Shown: one piece after another, positions 1 to 12,396 of the stretch
Position numbering within the stretch: position 1 is the stretch's first letter
How the letters are laid out: the number at the start of each line of letters is the position of its first letter
Assembly: GCA_003254885.1 (NCBI GenBank)
Contig: QANT01000370.1
Span: 48,232 to 112,231, forward strand
Length of the DNA: 64,000 nucleotides
Direction: 5' to 3'
From: Purshia tridentata
Taxonomy: Eukaryota; Streptophyta; Magnoliopsida; Rosales; Rosaceae
Program-made: the position numbers and the translations under genes
The notes under the pieces: model-generated
What the model was told of the DNA's origin: nothing
Databases searched by the model: none
Seen by the model: only the letters and a program-made list of their open reading frames with translations

Positions 1-1538
1 TTCCATTTTGCTGTTCCATGGAGCGCTTGATTTCATTCCGCCTTTCTCTATTCTGTACAAGCAGAGGTGCCTTTAGGGTAACCGAACTCCCGGCTTTAGT
101 TGGGCATAAATCAAAAGGAGAGGCAACGGCTGAGTGTTCAGAAAGCTCAGGCTTCTGATGGGCGGTTGTATTTACAGGACTAGTTATATGGAAAGGCCCA
201 TGTTCGGTCTTAGATTTTGAGGGCATATAAGTCTTACTATCCCCTGTCATCTCACTTAGGGTTTCTCCAATCTGCATTCTCTGTACCCCCATATGCAAAT
301 TCCCAGAATGATTCAGAGTAGATAATGAAGGAAGATCCCCTTCATGGCCTGAAACTGAAACTGAAGCAACTGAGCACTTTAATTCTTTTGAATGTTCACC
401 GACAGACTCAGTTGAGTTATGTCCCTCCGTCAGTCTTTCAGCATTGGAAAGTGTGTCTTTTCTTCCAGATGGACGCCATACCTGCCGATATGCAGAACTA
501 GAGGCAGGCTGATGCCCAGGATGCTTACTCGGAAACATTTGCTGGGGACTTTCCATTTTACCTTTAGACAAAAACTCCTTGTTACCAGAATAACCATTAC
601 CAGAGGGTCCACGAATTCCACCTCCAGCCTGCTGTTGTTTGACAGTGTGAATAAAACCAGTTGATCAACTCTAACTCCATAGTGAATTACAAGATAAGTT
701 AAGATATCCAATAAAACAATAAAAATAAATGAATCAATATAAGTTTTCATGAAGCTTTCCTCAGATCACCACTCTTCTTTCAAGGAATCATTTAAATATC
801 GAAAGAAAAACAATATATCTCAGTTATCTACCACGCAATGGAGCTGAAGTTAACACAGCCTAAGTAAGTAACCAGCCCTTAATCATAACCACATTCAAGT
901 GCCAACTTTTAATTCGTAGAACATCATACTTGAAGTACACAATCAAATTTCAAACCAAACCAACAAAGTTGTCAAAACACCTCCAATTTTGAATCGTAGA
1001 CCATCACGTGCTTGAATGTTCTCCACTTCTCCTAATCAGTAATCACACCTAGTTTTAAAGCAATTGTCCCAAACTATCTTAAAGTGCAAATAAACCGAAA
1101 GTAAAAAAACTTTTCAACCATCCTACATTTCCAATAAAATTTCAGAAACTTAAAGCATTGATTAGCCACATTATTTACATAACGCATGCAGGTAAAAAAG
1201 AGTCAAACCAATGAAAATATAAACAAGAAATGATACAAAACAAAATCAAGTCTTTCACTTTAATTTAACACAACGAGAAACGAAAAAAAAACCACATGAT
1301 TCACAAAATCATTACGAAAAAGAGAAGGAAAAGAAAAAGCCCAAAAAAAAGTTTTGTAAAAGATAAGAGAAAATGTATGGTGGTGAAAACTTACAGGGTT
1401 GTGACGATGGGGAGGGTGACCACCGGTGAGTGAAGATTGTCGCCCATCTCGCAGGTTTCCTCGAGCTTGACCACCACGATTCGCAGAGAATCGTACACCT
1501 CCACCTCGTGGGCTACCTCGAGCTTGGCCACGATTCAT
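1..1538 (-). CDS. 5' part of RGG-rich protein, tentatively ALKBH1-type 2-oxoglutarate dioxygenase (runs off left edge)
   Basis: Two exons are visible on the minus strand. Exon 1 (1395-1538) encodes 48 residues starting MNRGQARGSPRGGG and rich in Arg-Gly. It ends in a clean GTAAG donor in phase 0. Exon 2 starts at about 631 after a CAG acceptor and stays open to the left edge, giving roughly 210 polar, low-complexity residues that end with SPFDLCPTKAG and NRERRNEIKRSMEQ. The catalytic domain would lie outside the window, so no active-site residue can be seen. The SPFD...NREKRNEIKR-like stretch resembles, from memory, the region just before the AlkB domain of plant ALKBH1-type proteins. The neighbourhood (HAOX, NUP107, FLU, UBP1) also matches the Arabidopsis locus holding At3g14140/At3g14160. 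The RGG tail suggests RNA binding (inference). A generic RGG-box protein remains possible. The coding frame is firm and the identity is tentative. Confidence 0.55.
632..1394 (-). other. First intron of the left-edge RGG-rich gene
   Basis: This stretch lies between a GTAAG donor read on the minus strand (1394-1393) and a CAACAG acceptor at about 632. It is AT-rich and no repeat or RNA gene was recognised. Short open frames in it overlap the intron and show no protein-like composition. Confidence 0.6.
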
Positions 1539-3762
1539 GGAGTTTCTCAGAGCTCGCTGATTAGGTTAGCTGATGTACTTGGCGGGAATATTACGGTTAC
1601 TTTTGGAAGGAGCGAAAGGAAGTGCCTGAGAGAAAAGAGAAATAACTTATATAAGAAGGTGACAATGGAATTTGCGGGGTTTTTTTTTCTAAGGTAGAAA
1701 ATAAAAAGTGAGACACTTCAGTTACCAAGTACCATTTAACGCCTAATAAACAGATCCATTAAACACCGACACCGACCCACTGTTTTGGGCTTTTCATTTT
1801 CACCTTCGATTTTAATTTTTTTTCTCATGCTGCGTTTAAAAAGTAATAATAATACTTTGATGTTTCAATAATATGATTTTAGGCTTTTGGTACCAAAAAA
1901 AAATTTGTGTACTGTTGTGTACTAATTAACTTGTGAGGATATGAACAGACAATATATTTTTATTTATAAAATATAGCATTAATAAATATACACTTATTAT
2001 AATATATGTGAATTAATAATACTACATAGCAGTGTGACGATCATTATTGTGAAGACATTGATCAATTCTATAATCTTTTATTTGACCCCATTACCCTTTA
2101 AAAATTAATAATTAGATCCTATTTTTTATGAACATTATAACATGATTTTCTTATTTGACTAGAATTGTTTGTGTTTTGTTTGTTTCTATTGATTAGTTTT
2201 TCTTTTTTCCCTACTGATTTCATGGATACTTAAATAAATGAAGATGACACAAGATTCTTATAGGAAAAAAAAAAAAAAAGTTTGCACATATCTTTTTGTT
2301 AACCACAGTTTGTGACTCTCATTAACAGTTATCAAGAAGCTAAAATAAGCACATAAAACAGGTGGACAGTTTTCTATTGAATTATAGTAGGAATGAGAAA
2401 TTTTGTTATTTTTATCATGGCCCTATTATGATTAAGTTATGACTACGCGACTGACGATTACATTAAAAATTATTTATAAAATTATTGAGCTAGTTTTCTT
2501 TTGAATTGGAAAAGATAATATGTGATTATTTTAAATTCTTGTTTTATGTCATTACAGGATGACGTAAAAGCTTTAATAAATGTAGCTTTTGAAAGGTGAT
2601 TTCAATACACTAAGATTTTATGAATATTTTTGTTTGACTTTTAATTTAAGTCGTGTATAATAAATTAAAATTTATGTAAACAAAAAAAAAGAAATAAATT
2701 TATAACATAAGTGTATGTAATTATCACATTCATGGCTAGACTTGAAGAACAGGTCTAACAAGTAAAAAACAAGTAAATCTAAACTTGATTTGAATGTAAA
2801 TCTCTATATTAAATAAGTAAACATATTTATAATTAAAATTAGTGGTCTGTAGCCCAGGCCCACTAGAGGTTATTGGCCTGTTGCTTGCAAGTGGATGGTG
2901 GACTATCGGCCCATTGACTGTTGAGGCTATGCATCTTCATGTTGTACCTTTGAAATTCCACGCTTCGCGTTCTCAACGTACAACCTGTCTCGCGGAGATC
3001 GTAGATAGCAGCACTCATAAAAAAACCAACGCTCATTAACTCCTGCTCCTTGAAAAACCCTATTCTAGCTTCTCATTCGTCTCGCTCAGATTGCACCATC
3101 GTCCTCACCGGCCATCAAATAAATGCTATAAGCAGGTATTTGTTTTATATTATACAAACTTACATTGAATTATTTTTTGCTTTTTGTCTAATTTCTCAGA
3201 TTTAGTAAAAAGTTTTTGGATTTTTCAGCATTCATAGTGATTTAAGACAAATTGTGTACAATTGGTATATTAGGTGTTCTTGGGGACAAATGGGTTTGGA
3301 TGATTAAAGGGTTGAGTTTGATCTTTGATGCCTTGATCGATTAGCTGGAATTTGAGAAGTGGGTATTCTATTATTTTTGTAGCTAATCGCAAATTAATAA
3401 AAAAGCAGAATTGCGTCTCTTTTGGAAACTGACTATGTTTAGATAGTGAAATGGGAATTGGGTTTTTATGGTGTATCAAATTCTCTACATGTGTGCCTCT
3501 GATTCATACAACACTGACTAGAAAAGCCAGTTTTTATGACTGCATGTTAAGCTTATAGGTAAATTAGGTTGACTAGTTATTTTTATAGGATTGGGCCTTT
3601 CATACACAGATAATACAGAGAAACTGTAAGGCTATCTGGCAATGTCTGTACGTTATCATTGCATTTCTGAGTAGTTTGGCCTTTTCACCATCTCCTGGAT
3701 CTGGGATTTGACGATTGGCATATCACAGTTACTTTGTATTGCTGGGAAGTTGTGACGCAAAG
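1539..3762. other. Divergent intergenic region between the left-edge gene and SEC22
   Basis: AT-rich intergenic DNA, about 2.2 kb, between two divergently transcribed genes. The SEC22 5' untranslated exon probably lies near 3050-3136. A GTATTTG donor after ATAAGCAG at 3136 suggests a 5'UTR intron ending close to the start codon (inference). The rest contains homopolymer runs and no recognisable element. Confidence 0.4.
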
Positions 3763-5985
3763 ATGGTGAAGCTGACAATGATTGCTCGTGTTACTGATGG
3801 TCTTCCTCTAGCAGAAGGACTGGATGATGGCCGTGATATAAAAGATTCGGAGTTCTACAAACAACAAGTCAAATCTTTATTCAAGAACTTGTCAAGAGGC
3901 CAAAATGAGCCTTCAAGGATGTCAGTTGAAACTGGACCTTATATTTTCCAGTATCCTTGTGTCTTTTTCCCCCTAACATGTGTGCATGTTATCATGCTTA
4001 AATCCTCTTTCATGTTATATATGGAGTTGATACAATTTTTTCACTTATTTATTTGATAGGAGTTGATACAATTTACTAGCTATGTTCATGCAATCTCATT
4101 ATAGTTCCTGTACAGGATTCACATACAATACAAAGAATAAAAGCTTGTTCTTAAATATGTCTATGTGATATTGTGCATGTCAGGTTGCTTAACTGTAGTA
4201 ATAGCAGATACTATGTTATGTCATGGTGAATTACTACTGTAAGTCAATGCTAAATATTCATCATCATGAGTCATGTTTGATAGATCTCAACAAATGTGTT
4301 CCAATTTATAAGAAAAAAAAAAAGAAAAGACGAGTGAAATGAAAGGTAAGAATGTTTAAAGTTGTTTTAGAAAATGTAAATGGCATATTTATTGTTTTCG
4401 TTTTTTGGTATGTAATATCTGTCAGTGGTGGACTTTTCTACCTGGACCAAATTGGACCTTAGCTAATAAAAAATTTCTATCAGGGACCTAGATCTAGAAA
4501 TTCTATGATCTTACACTATAAATAATCAAGTATTTTTGAGCTATATATCCAACCCCTGTGGTAATATCTTTTGCACTACGCAACTTTTGGATTTTATGCA
4601 CTTAGTGTTTGTGTCTGTGTATGTGTGTATCTTATGTTATATTATGGAATCTTCTCATTTGAGGAAGAGAATACAACTGTTATTGCCTTGACCTGTGTTC
4701 TTAGTTACATCATAGAAGGACGTGTCTGTTACTTGACAATGTGTGACCGTGCCTATCCAAAGAAACTTGCCTTTCAATACCTTGAAGATCTCAAGAATGA
4801 ATTTGAGCGTTTGAATGGGGCCCAAATAGAAACTGCTGCAAGACCTTATGCGTTCATTAAATTTGGTAGGTCTATTGTCATGAATTATTGTCTTCCGCAT
4901 GTTATGTGGAATTGTCCACTTATCTACATTTCATTGCTCTTTTTGCTGGGTTTGATTTTCTTTTACTTTTTATGTTTAAAAGATACATTCATACAGAAAA
5001 CAAAGAAATTGTACCAGGATACTCGTACTCAGCGGAATATTGCAAAGTTGAATGATGAACTCTATGAAGTGCACCAAATAATGACTCGTAATGTTCAGGA
5101 AGTTCTTGGTGTTGGTGAAAAGTTGGACCGTAAGTTTCTATTCGCTTGGGAATTTTTTGGTTTGTGTATACCGGTGATAAATTTCTTCTTGTATTTCAAT
5201 TTTGCAGAGGTCAGTCAAATGTCCAGTCGTTTAACATCAGAATCTCGTGTATATGCTGATAAGGCAAGAGAGTTGAATCAACAGGTTAGTCTTATCCGAT
5301 TAGTCTGTGATAAGCATTAATTTAAACTAATATTGTACATGAGATTCATATTATAGACATATGGAGTTGTTCTCAAACATTACATATAATATGATTTCCC
5401 TGCCCACCCCCTCCTTGGTACTTCTCTAAACAATTTCATTACCATACCCTTGGCTTGGACATCTTTTATGTGTCGCTAGTTCAATCAAGTTGTACTCTCT
5501 TATGGTGAGCATGAATACAACTGTGGATAAGGCATTTAGATGACACCTCTTCTTATTTAATGGAATGCCACTTCAAATGGTGCTAGTTATTCATACCGAT
5601 GGGCTTATAAAATTTAACCAGTTGTGGCTGATGGTGGTGTATGCTGGTGCTTTACTGCTGGTGCTGTGGTGTATGCTGCTGCTTTACTGCTGGTGGTGAG
5701 CTTGATGGGAGCAAAGCACATGACTGAGTTGTCTTCAGTTTATCTTGTTTTTTTTTCTCCTACCACCATAGCACTAGGTCGTTGGGATTTGTTAATGCTC
5801 GTTTTCCTTTGTAAGAAATAGATTTTTCATAGTCGTATTTGTTTCAATGAGCAACAATACATTTATGTAGCTGAATTTTACTTTACACATCTTAATTGTA
5901 GGCTTTTATACGAAAGATTGCTCCTGTTGCCATTGTGCTTGGAATTGTTTTCATCCTTTTCTGGGTGAAAGGAAAGCTCTGGTGA
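3763..5985 (+). CDS. SEC22: SEC22 vesicle-trafficking protein (R-SNARE, longin type)
   Basis: Five coding exons join in frame: 3763-3950, 4705-4865, 4983-5129, 5208-5284 and 5902-5985. They give 218 residues, the length I remember for plant SEC22. Residues 1-116 form the longin domain (MVKLTMIARVTDGLPLAEG at the start, then EGRVCYLTMCDR). Residues about 130-195 are the SNARE helix (LYQDTRTQRNIAKLNDELYE, then NVQEVLGVGEKLDQ). The C-terminus is one membrane anchor (VAIVLGIVFILFWVKGKLW) with no luminal tail. SEC22 works in ER-Golgi transport by pairing with Q-SNAREs. The position usually held by the zero-layer Arg reads Val (LGVGEKL), as I remember for plant SEC22 in general. Start choice: the ATG that opens the conserved MVK N-terminus. 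Identification is secure. Confidence 0.95.
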
Positions 5986-7383
5986 TCAAGCTGCTTCATG
6001 TCGAAATGTGTGACAATTTTCATGGGCTTCTGTTCGTTGCTGTGGACTGCTTCCATCTGGTATAATCATTCTGACTTGGGGACCTCCGACTGGCTGCCTT
6101 GTCCTCATGAAAGATTTAGATGATGTTTTGGGGTTAATTTTGTTGGTCACCGAGTTTGATTGAGAAATTTAGTTTTGTAAGAACCTCTGCTGATGAGGAT
6201 ATATCCACCCTATGGAAGAGAGACCCTCAAGAACAGATGGGAGGAGTCAAATCTTATCATACTAGTTAAAGGGAATAGATTTTTCTATATTATATATGCA
6301 TTGTCAATTTCATTCTCACGTAATTTGTGACATTTTAAGAAAGGGATCGTTACTGTGGACATGAGAGCATTTATCAAGCGTGTTCTGTAGATTACTCTTA
6401 TCTGGTTGTGGTTCTTACACAAATCATTATCAACATTAATTGATCTCACACCCTGTTCTGTCATCACTCATCAGTAATCGTTTATATTAAATCAATCTTG
6501 CAGGATACACTTTGATTTTTGGCAAATGCTCGTGTTAGAAGCATTATTCAGATTTACCCCAACTTGCTGTCCAAGTGTAATACTTAACAACTACTAATGC
6601 AATCTAGCTATCAAGTATTTGTTACACAAACTCGGGGCAATTACTAGCCTTTTTAGCTCCCTTTCAGAATATGTGCTCTTTGCATCCGATGTAGAAAAGC
6701 AGGTTTCTACTCATTCTGGTTGAGTTACAGCATGTCCTAAATGTTTCCCTTTTCCTAAATTTCTCAGGGACCATAAGTAAACAAGATTTCCTCACAAAAG
6801 TTTGTTGACTCTTTTCAACAGTGAGCCATGTGAAATGAGCCTCCAATTAAATTTTGGGGTGCCTCAGTTGGGAAACGTTTACTACTTCCTTTTGAACGTT
6901 TAATGTGATGAAGGCTGAAGCTAATGCATTTTGCCTTGATTGGCATACGGCAACTCAAAATGAACTTATTATATAAGCCATTAAACCTATTGAGCTTGAT
7001 GACAGGATACCAAATTATAAGCCAAAATTATTGTAAATGAGTTGATTTTCAGCGTGCTCTGCATGGATTCATTTTCAAGATGGTCTATCTACACAAATTT
7101 ATCCGCAATCACATTTTTTTGATAAGGAACAACTAACTTTTACAAAGTATAAGGACCACAAGGAGGATGAACAAGATGTCCATCAAAACCCAAATCTGCA
7201 CTCACATTATTCCATCTGTGGATTTTGGGAAACTGGGAAGCGCAGCTACTCTAGTACTCATCAGTATCTAGAATTCTTGCTTATTGTATAATCATGGGAT
7301 GGAAGTTCCCAATTTCTAAATTTGAGATACATACAAATTTATCTGCACTCACATTATTCTCTGTTCAAATTCACTCATAATAT
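5986..7383. other. Convergent interval between SEC22 and the KAS II-type gene
   Basis: The first few hundred bases are probably SEC22 3'UTR and the right-hand part the 3'UTR of the minus-strand KAS gene. A motif similar to TCTGCACTCACATTATTC occurs about three times (near 7103, 7195 and 7343), suggesting small local duplications. No gene was recognised. Confidence 0.4.
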
Positions 7384-10300
7384 TCACTTGTAGGGTGCAA
7401 ATAAGATAGATGAGTTGTGTCCACCAAATCCGAATGAGTTTGACAGTGCAACTTTTATGTCCAACTTTTCCTTCTTGGGGCCAATAAGCACATTCATGTC
7501 CTGCTCATATTCAGATATATTAGAAACAGAATAGAGCACTTTCTAAAGCTTGACTCGCAGAAAATGCATAAACATATACTGTGAAAACAGTATTTGCAGA
7601 TAAAATTTTATTATAAACAACTATTGATTTATACCACGCCTTCATCAGGATTCTCGAGATTGATGTTTGGATGGACGTATCCTGTTTGTATAGCCTACAT
7701 TTGAAAAGGAAAATCCAGTGAGGAATCCACTGATACACAGAAAAGCATCCATGAAAAAGTATACAAGTGCTAAAGGTGCAGTAAATAGTAGTTGCTCTTA
7801 AGAGCTAGGCAAAGTGTGGAATTAACTTCCCATTTAAAAAACAACCACTTGTTCTGTCTTATAACTAATATCTAATAGCCACCAGGAATTGAGGTTTGGT
7901 GAACTTCAGGGCATGTACCTCTTTCACTAACAATATTTTTACTAACATGCAATAAGGAAGCAGAAGCTAACTACCTTGACTGTTGCAACGGCTTCTACGC
8001 CACCTGAGGCTCCTAAAAGGTGTCCAATCATGGATTTTGTAGAGTTCACTTTTAGCTGCAATAATTAGAATAGAAATAAGCACCACTATGGTAATTTTCT
8101 AATCTAATGACTAAAAAGACACGTTCATTTTACCTCTGGATTCTTTCCAAAACAACGGATTAGAGCTCGATATTCTTTCAGATCACCTGTTGGTGTCGAT
8201 GTAGCATATGCATTTATGTAATTTACATCTTCTCTGGAGACCCCAGATTGGGCTAGGGCTTTTTCTATGCAAAGCGCAACACCAGTCCCTGATTTTAGAA
8301 ATAAAAATGAAGGTTGATATGAAAACAATCACATGGACATTTATACAAAGTGCATATTAGTATAGCTCTTTTAAGCTTTGAAAGATGACAAACTAGAGAA
8401 TATAGAAAAAAAAGAAGAAATTAACCAAAGGAAAGAGAAGCTGTGATTAGATACTTGATACATACCATCAGGATGAGGCTCAGTCATGTGATATGCATCA
8501 CAAGTGAAGCTTCCACCTAGAAACTCAGCATAGATATTTGCACCTCTTCTCTGTAATATTAATGAGAGGGGGGAAAAGGGTTTGAGCTGTAAAAACATGA
8601 ATGTGTGAAACTTCATTGATCTATGGGAAAAATGTAGAAACTGGTTCACTGCAAACCTTAGCATGTTCTAGCTCTTCCAAGAGCAAAACCCCAGAACCTT
8701 CTCCAATAACAAAGCCATCACGGTTCTTTTCAAATAGAAAATTACATCACAAGTTAGGACTTAAAATAACAGGATTAAAAAGTAAAAGGAAGGTGATATA
8801 TGAAAATCCTAACACAAGATACAATACAATATCCCAAGGGCATGAAGCTTTAGTTGGTTCGCCATTTTTTTGTGACAGAGCCTTGCATGCTGCAAAACCT
8901 CCCAAGCCTGCACTTTGATCATTCATGAAACTTGATTAAGTACATATGTTGAAGAGACTGTAAAATAGAATTACATCCTGAATAAGAATGACAGGTAGTA
9001 CACCTATGGGGATGATTGCTGCTTCAGATCCACCACAAAGCATCATGTCCTGCAAATTTTAACAGGTTTGATGAGTATTTGGCCTAGTTTGACTTTACTG
9101 ATAGACAGTTTATGAAGAAGAGTGAAGAAAAGTTACTGGTTTGCTGAGTCACACTATATCCTAGAACATAGATTCAAAGCGCAAGTTCTATGTTATGTAT
9201 GCATAAGACTAAGGGCAACTTACGGTTTCACCTCTCATAATATGATATGCAGCATTCAGTATACAAAAGTTACTGGTGGCACAAGCTGTTGATATTGAGT
9301 AGTTAGGGCCCATCCATCCCTGCAATTTGGCAACTTAGAAATAGCTACAAGGTTGTATCAACAACATTAGCATTAAACCATCCTAAAATTCCAACACAGC
9401 TTCAAACTTACCAAATCCATTGCTAGTATAGCAGAACCCATGTTAGTTGTTGCAAAAGGGACACAGAAGGGATTCATCTTCTTGTACGAAATCCTCAATG
9501 CTTCTATTGCATCATTAAAAACCTGATCAAAATTTATAATAGGTAGATAAGAAGTATAACAAGGTAAACACATAACTTGGTTCTTGAACAATCTAAAGTA
9601 ATTGATAATGCACATGGAAATCAATTACATGCTGTCTTACTTGTCTGTTCCCTCAAGTGATATTCAATAAGAGGTTTTATGTCAACCCATGTTCTCACAG
9701 GACATCTATTTATAAAATTATTTTAGGATTGCAAAACTGAAATTTTCTAGTCATTCTGCATTCCTAGCTAATTTATATATATAAGCTCAACTTACTTTCA
9801 TGCCTCCCAGTGCAGAGCCAATTATGACCCCACATCTACTTTTGTCTAAATTGCCCATAACTTCTTCTGTAATCCCGCCATCTGCCAATGCCTTTTTTCC
9901 AGCAGTGATCAAGTAAAGCATAAATTTGTCTGCCCTCTTAGAAAGCTTTGGTGAGACACATCCCTCTGTTAAGAAAGACTTTATTTCTCCAGCAATCCTC
10001 TGTTTGAAAGGAAACTAAAGTCAACATCTAGATGCAACGGAACGAAACTGAGCCAAAGAAAATATACCGTGGAAAATCGAGCACAGTCGAAAGCCTCTAT
10101 CTCACTTATGCCACTGACACCTTCAAGAAGATTATTGTAGAAGACATCCGGATCATGTCCAAGAGGGGTTACCACACCCAATCCTGTCACAACAACCCTC
10201 CTTTGTTTTGTTAGAGGTTTTTTCTTTGTTGTGACTTCGTCTGCAGCTTGCACAGGCACAGCCATAGTTTTGCCTAAAAACATAGGGAAAAAAACTTAAG

Positions 10301-11638
10301 GTTCAAGCTTCAAATTGGAAGACTAATAGCAACTACCATTACCCCACTGTATGGTACAGCATTACAAGTAATCAACTTTTGGTCTGAATAGGTTATATGT
10401 AGCTGGGACAGTGATACACTCATATCAAACTTCCATCCTAAGTGATACGATAGAGTTTAAAAGCATAAACACCATAAATTCCCTCAGATTTCCACCAAAA
10501 TAATGAATTGTTTAATTGCAGCAGCATCATCAATCCATGGTAGCTAGTACTTTTTGTGTATAACTCCCCAGTCACGGAAAATAATGATGGAAACTAGAAA
10601 ACTAAAATAATAAAGCCAAGATGACAATAACAAGAGCACAGCACACTCATGCAAACTTACAAAGTACCCAACTTCACTATGAGAGAAAGAAAACCGGTAA
10701 GAGTGAATTTCCAGTCGAGAGTAAATCTTCAACCTAAACTCCATATCTGCCCGTCAATCCTTTGTACACCCCCTCTTAGATTCTCTTGAATTACACTCCC
10801 TCTCAAATCTTGCTCTAAACCCTCTATTGTAATTCTTGATACAAATGCTAACCAAGGCTAGCACCACTCTCCTTCTATATCCTCATGCATTTTTCATGAT
10901 AAATGAATGCGGGTAAGGCAAATAACTCATCATAAACCTGCCAAATTTAACGCCCTCTTGGCTAATTCATTTTTGTCCCATATGCACTTAAAATTACTAT
11001 TCCCTCCAATCACTTCAATGAATCTAAGAATCTGTACTTGAAATCGCATTATCATGCACATTAAACCATTAAGACAAAGGCACTTGCATGTGTCTTTGGC
11101 ATCAAGCCAATTTGGGTACTTCAACAAACAACAAAAAAAAGTTGAATTATTATTATATTTTTTTCTAACAGTACACAAATATTAAAGTTAACTACGAAAT
11201 AAAATCCACAACAATCAAAAAGCAACATAATCAATTACTGAAATGAATGCATAAAAAATTACCAGAGTGAGCAGCACGATTCATACACCTCTGCCTTCTC
11301 TTCCTTAATGCAGTCTTTGGCCCAAAGAACGAGAACCCATTCTCGCCAAAGAAGGCCAAAGATTCATATATCACTTTGGAATTGTAGTACTCCTCAGAAG
11401 GCTCAAATGCCACGCAAGAACTCATCAGACTATGAATGCCACTCAAATTACTACCAAAATCAGCACCACCTCCATAGCTGCATTTCGACACGAGCTTCTT
11501 TCTTCTCGCCCACTGACTCAGTGTCTTTGGACACTGAAACATAGAGGACCACATAGGGTGGTTTTTCTCATATGCCTCAGATATACAACCAAGTAGACAT
11601 GTACAGAAGGGTGAGGACGTAGAAGAAGAAGAAGCCAT
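7384..11638 (-). CDS. FAB1: Plastid 3-oxoacyl-ACP synthase II-type enzyme, catalytic His replaced by Tyr
   Basis: Thirteen exons (minus strand, 5' to 3'): 11263-11638, 10068-10273, 9796-9999, 9412-9522, 9224-9319, 9004-9049, 8828-8907, 8657-8725, 8466-8550, 8134-8288, 7975-8055, 7635-7694 and 7384-7500. They join in frame to 561 residues. The Ser-rich start (MASSSSTSS) and basic stretch to about residue 130 look like a plastid transit peptide. The condensing-enzyme core starts at [20 protein letters not shown] elongates 16:0-ACP to 18:0-ACP in plastids. The nucleophile Cys312 (STACATSN), Lys483 and His488 (KSMIGHLLG) are present, as is the C-terminal [11 protein letters not shown]. The other catalytic His, normally in NAHATST, is Tyr452 here (NAYATST; codon TAT at 8206-8208). 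KAS II fold and family are certain; normal activity is doubtful. It may be a divergent paralogue. An upstream in-frame Met (11770) was not chosen because it would precede a hydrophobic, non-transit-like segment. Confidence 0.93.
8206..8208 (-). other. Codon for Tyr452 in place of the KAS catalytic His
   Basis: The codon reads TAT on the minus strand inside [14 protein letters not shown]. Active KAS I/II enzymes have His here (E. coli FabF His303), which helps decarboxylate malonyl-ACP. A single C-to-T transition separates a His codon from this one. The surrounding exon has clean splice sites and no frameshift. Confidence 0.85.
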
Positions 11639-12396
11639 TGAAGACACTGGGAATTCACACAAAACCAAGAAAAAGACCCAGATAGAAAATCCGAACCACT
11701 TTGGAAAGAAATAGCAATTTGAGAGAAGTATTAGCAAGAATTGAGACAAAGCCAACCAAAAGGCTTGCAACGAACCTACCTTTCAAGAACCCAAGACAGA
11801 AGTAATAGAGCACAAGCAAAAAAAAGAAGACTCAGATGAAGAATGAACAAGGACTGAAATGGAAACAGAAGAAATGGTCAATCTAAGAAAAAGGAAACGA
11901 AGGTGGGTTGAAATGGTGGAGAGCAGAGAGTTCCAAACTGACACACAGAGGGCGCCAAATGCTGCGGTGTGAGACCAAGTGAAACAGTGAGCGGAGAGCT
12001 TTACATCATGCAATATATATATATATTAAAAATAAAAAATAAAAAATAAAAAATTAGATTTGTAACCTATCAATCAACCAAGCAATAAATGAAAATAAAA
12101 TGTAAAATGTAACTTAAGTTATACGTAAGTTCTTCCATGTTTTTAATATTAATTAACATCCACGCATGTGAATAAACTAGTTTCCGATTGAAACACATGT
12201 TATATTAAATTGCTATATTACGAAAATCCTCCTTGTCAATCGGTTGCCTTAGAAAATTATCAATCATACCGTCATCTAATTGAACAATTTTAATAGCAAA
12301 ATTGGTATTACACCACTTCTACTAAGAGAAATTCTCTTATAAAAATCAGAAATATTATATAAGCATACACATTAAAATCTTGCAGTACTAACTTCC
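11639..12396. other. Upstream region of the KAS II-type gene
   Basis: Contains the probable 5'UTR and promoter of the minus-strand KAS gene. A (TA)n run at about 12011-12029 followed by AAAAATAAAAAATA repeats is the best candidate for a TATA-rich core, although the distance to the ATG implies a long leader. No coding region was recognised. Confidence 0.35.

Noticed and set aside
4571-5320. 249-codon open frame as a stand-alone gene
   Set aside because: It reads through SEC22 exons 2-4 and their introns; the spliced model gives the exact conserved SEC22 sequence.
8826-8832. Possible AT-AC (U12) intron in the KAS II-type gene after TGGGAT
   Set aside because: A GT donor two to four bases further on (ATT|GTATTG) keeps the frame and gives the expected PWD-x-NRDGF, so a rare intron type is not needed.
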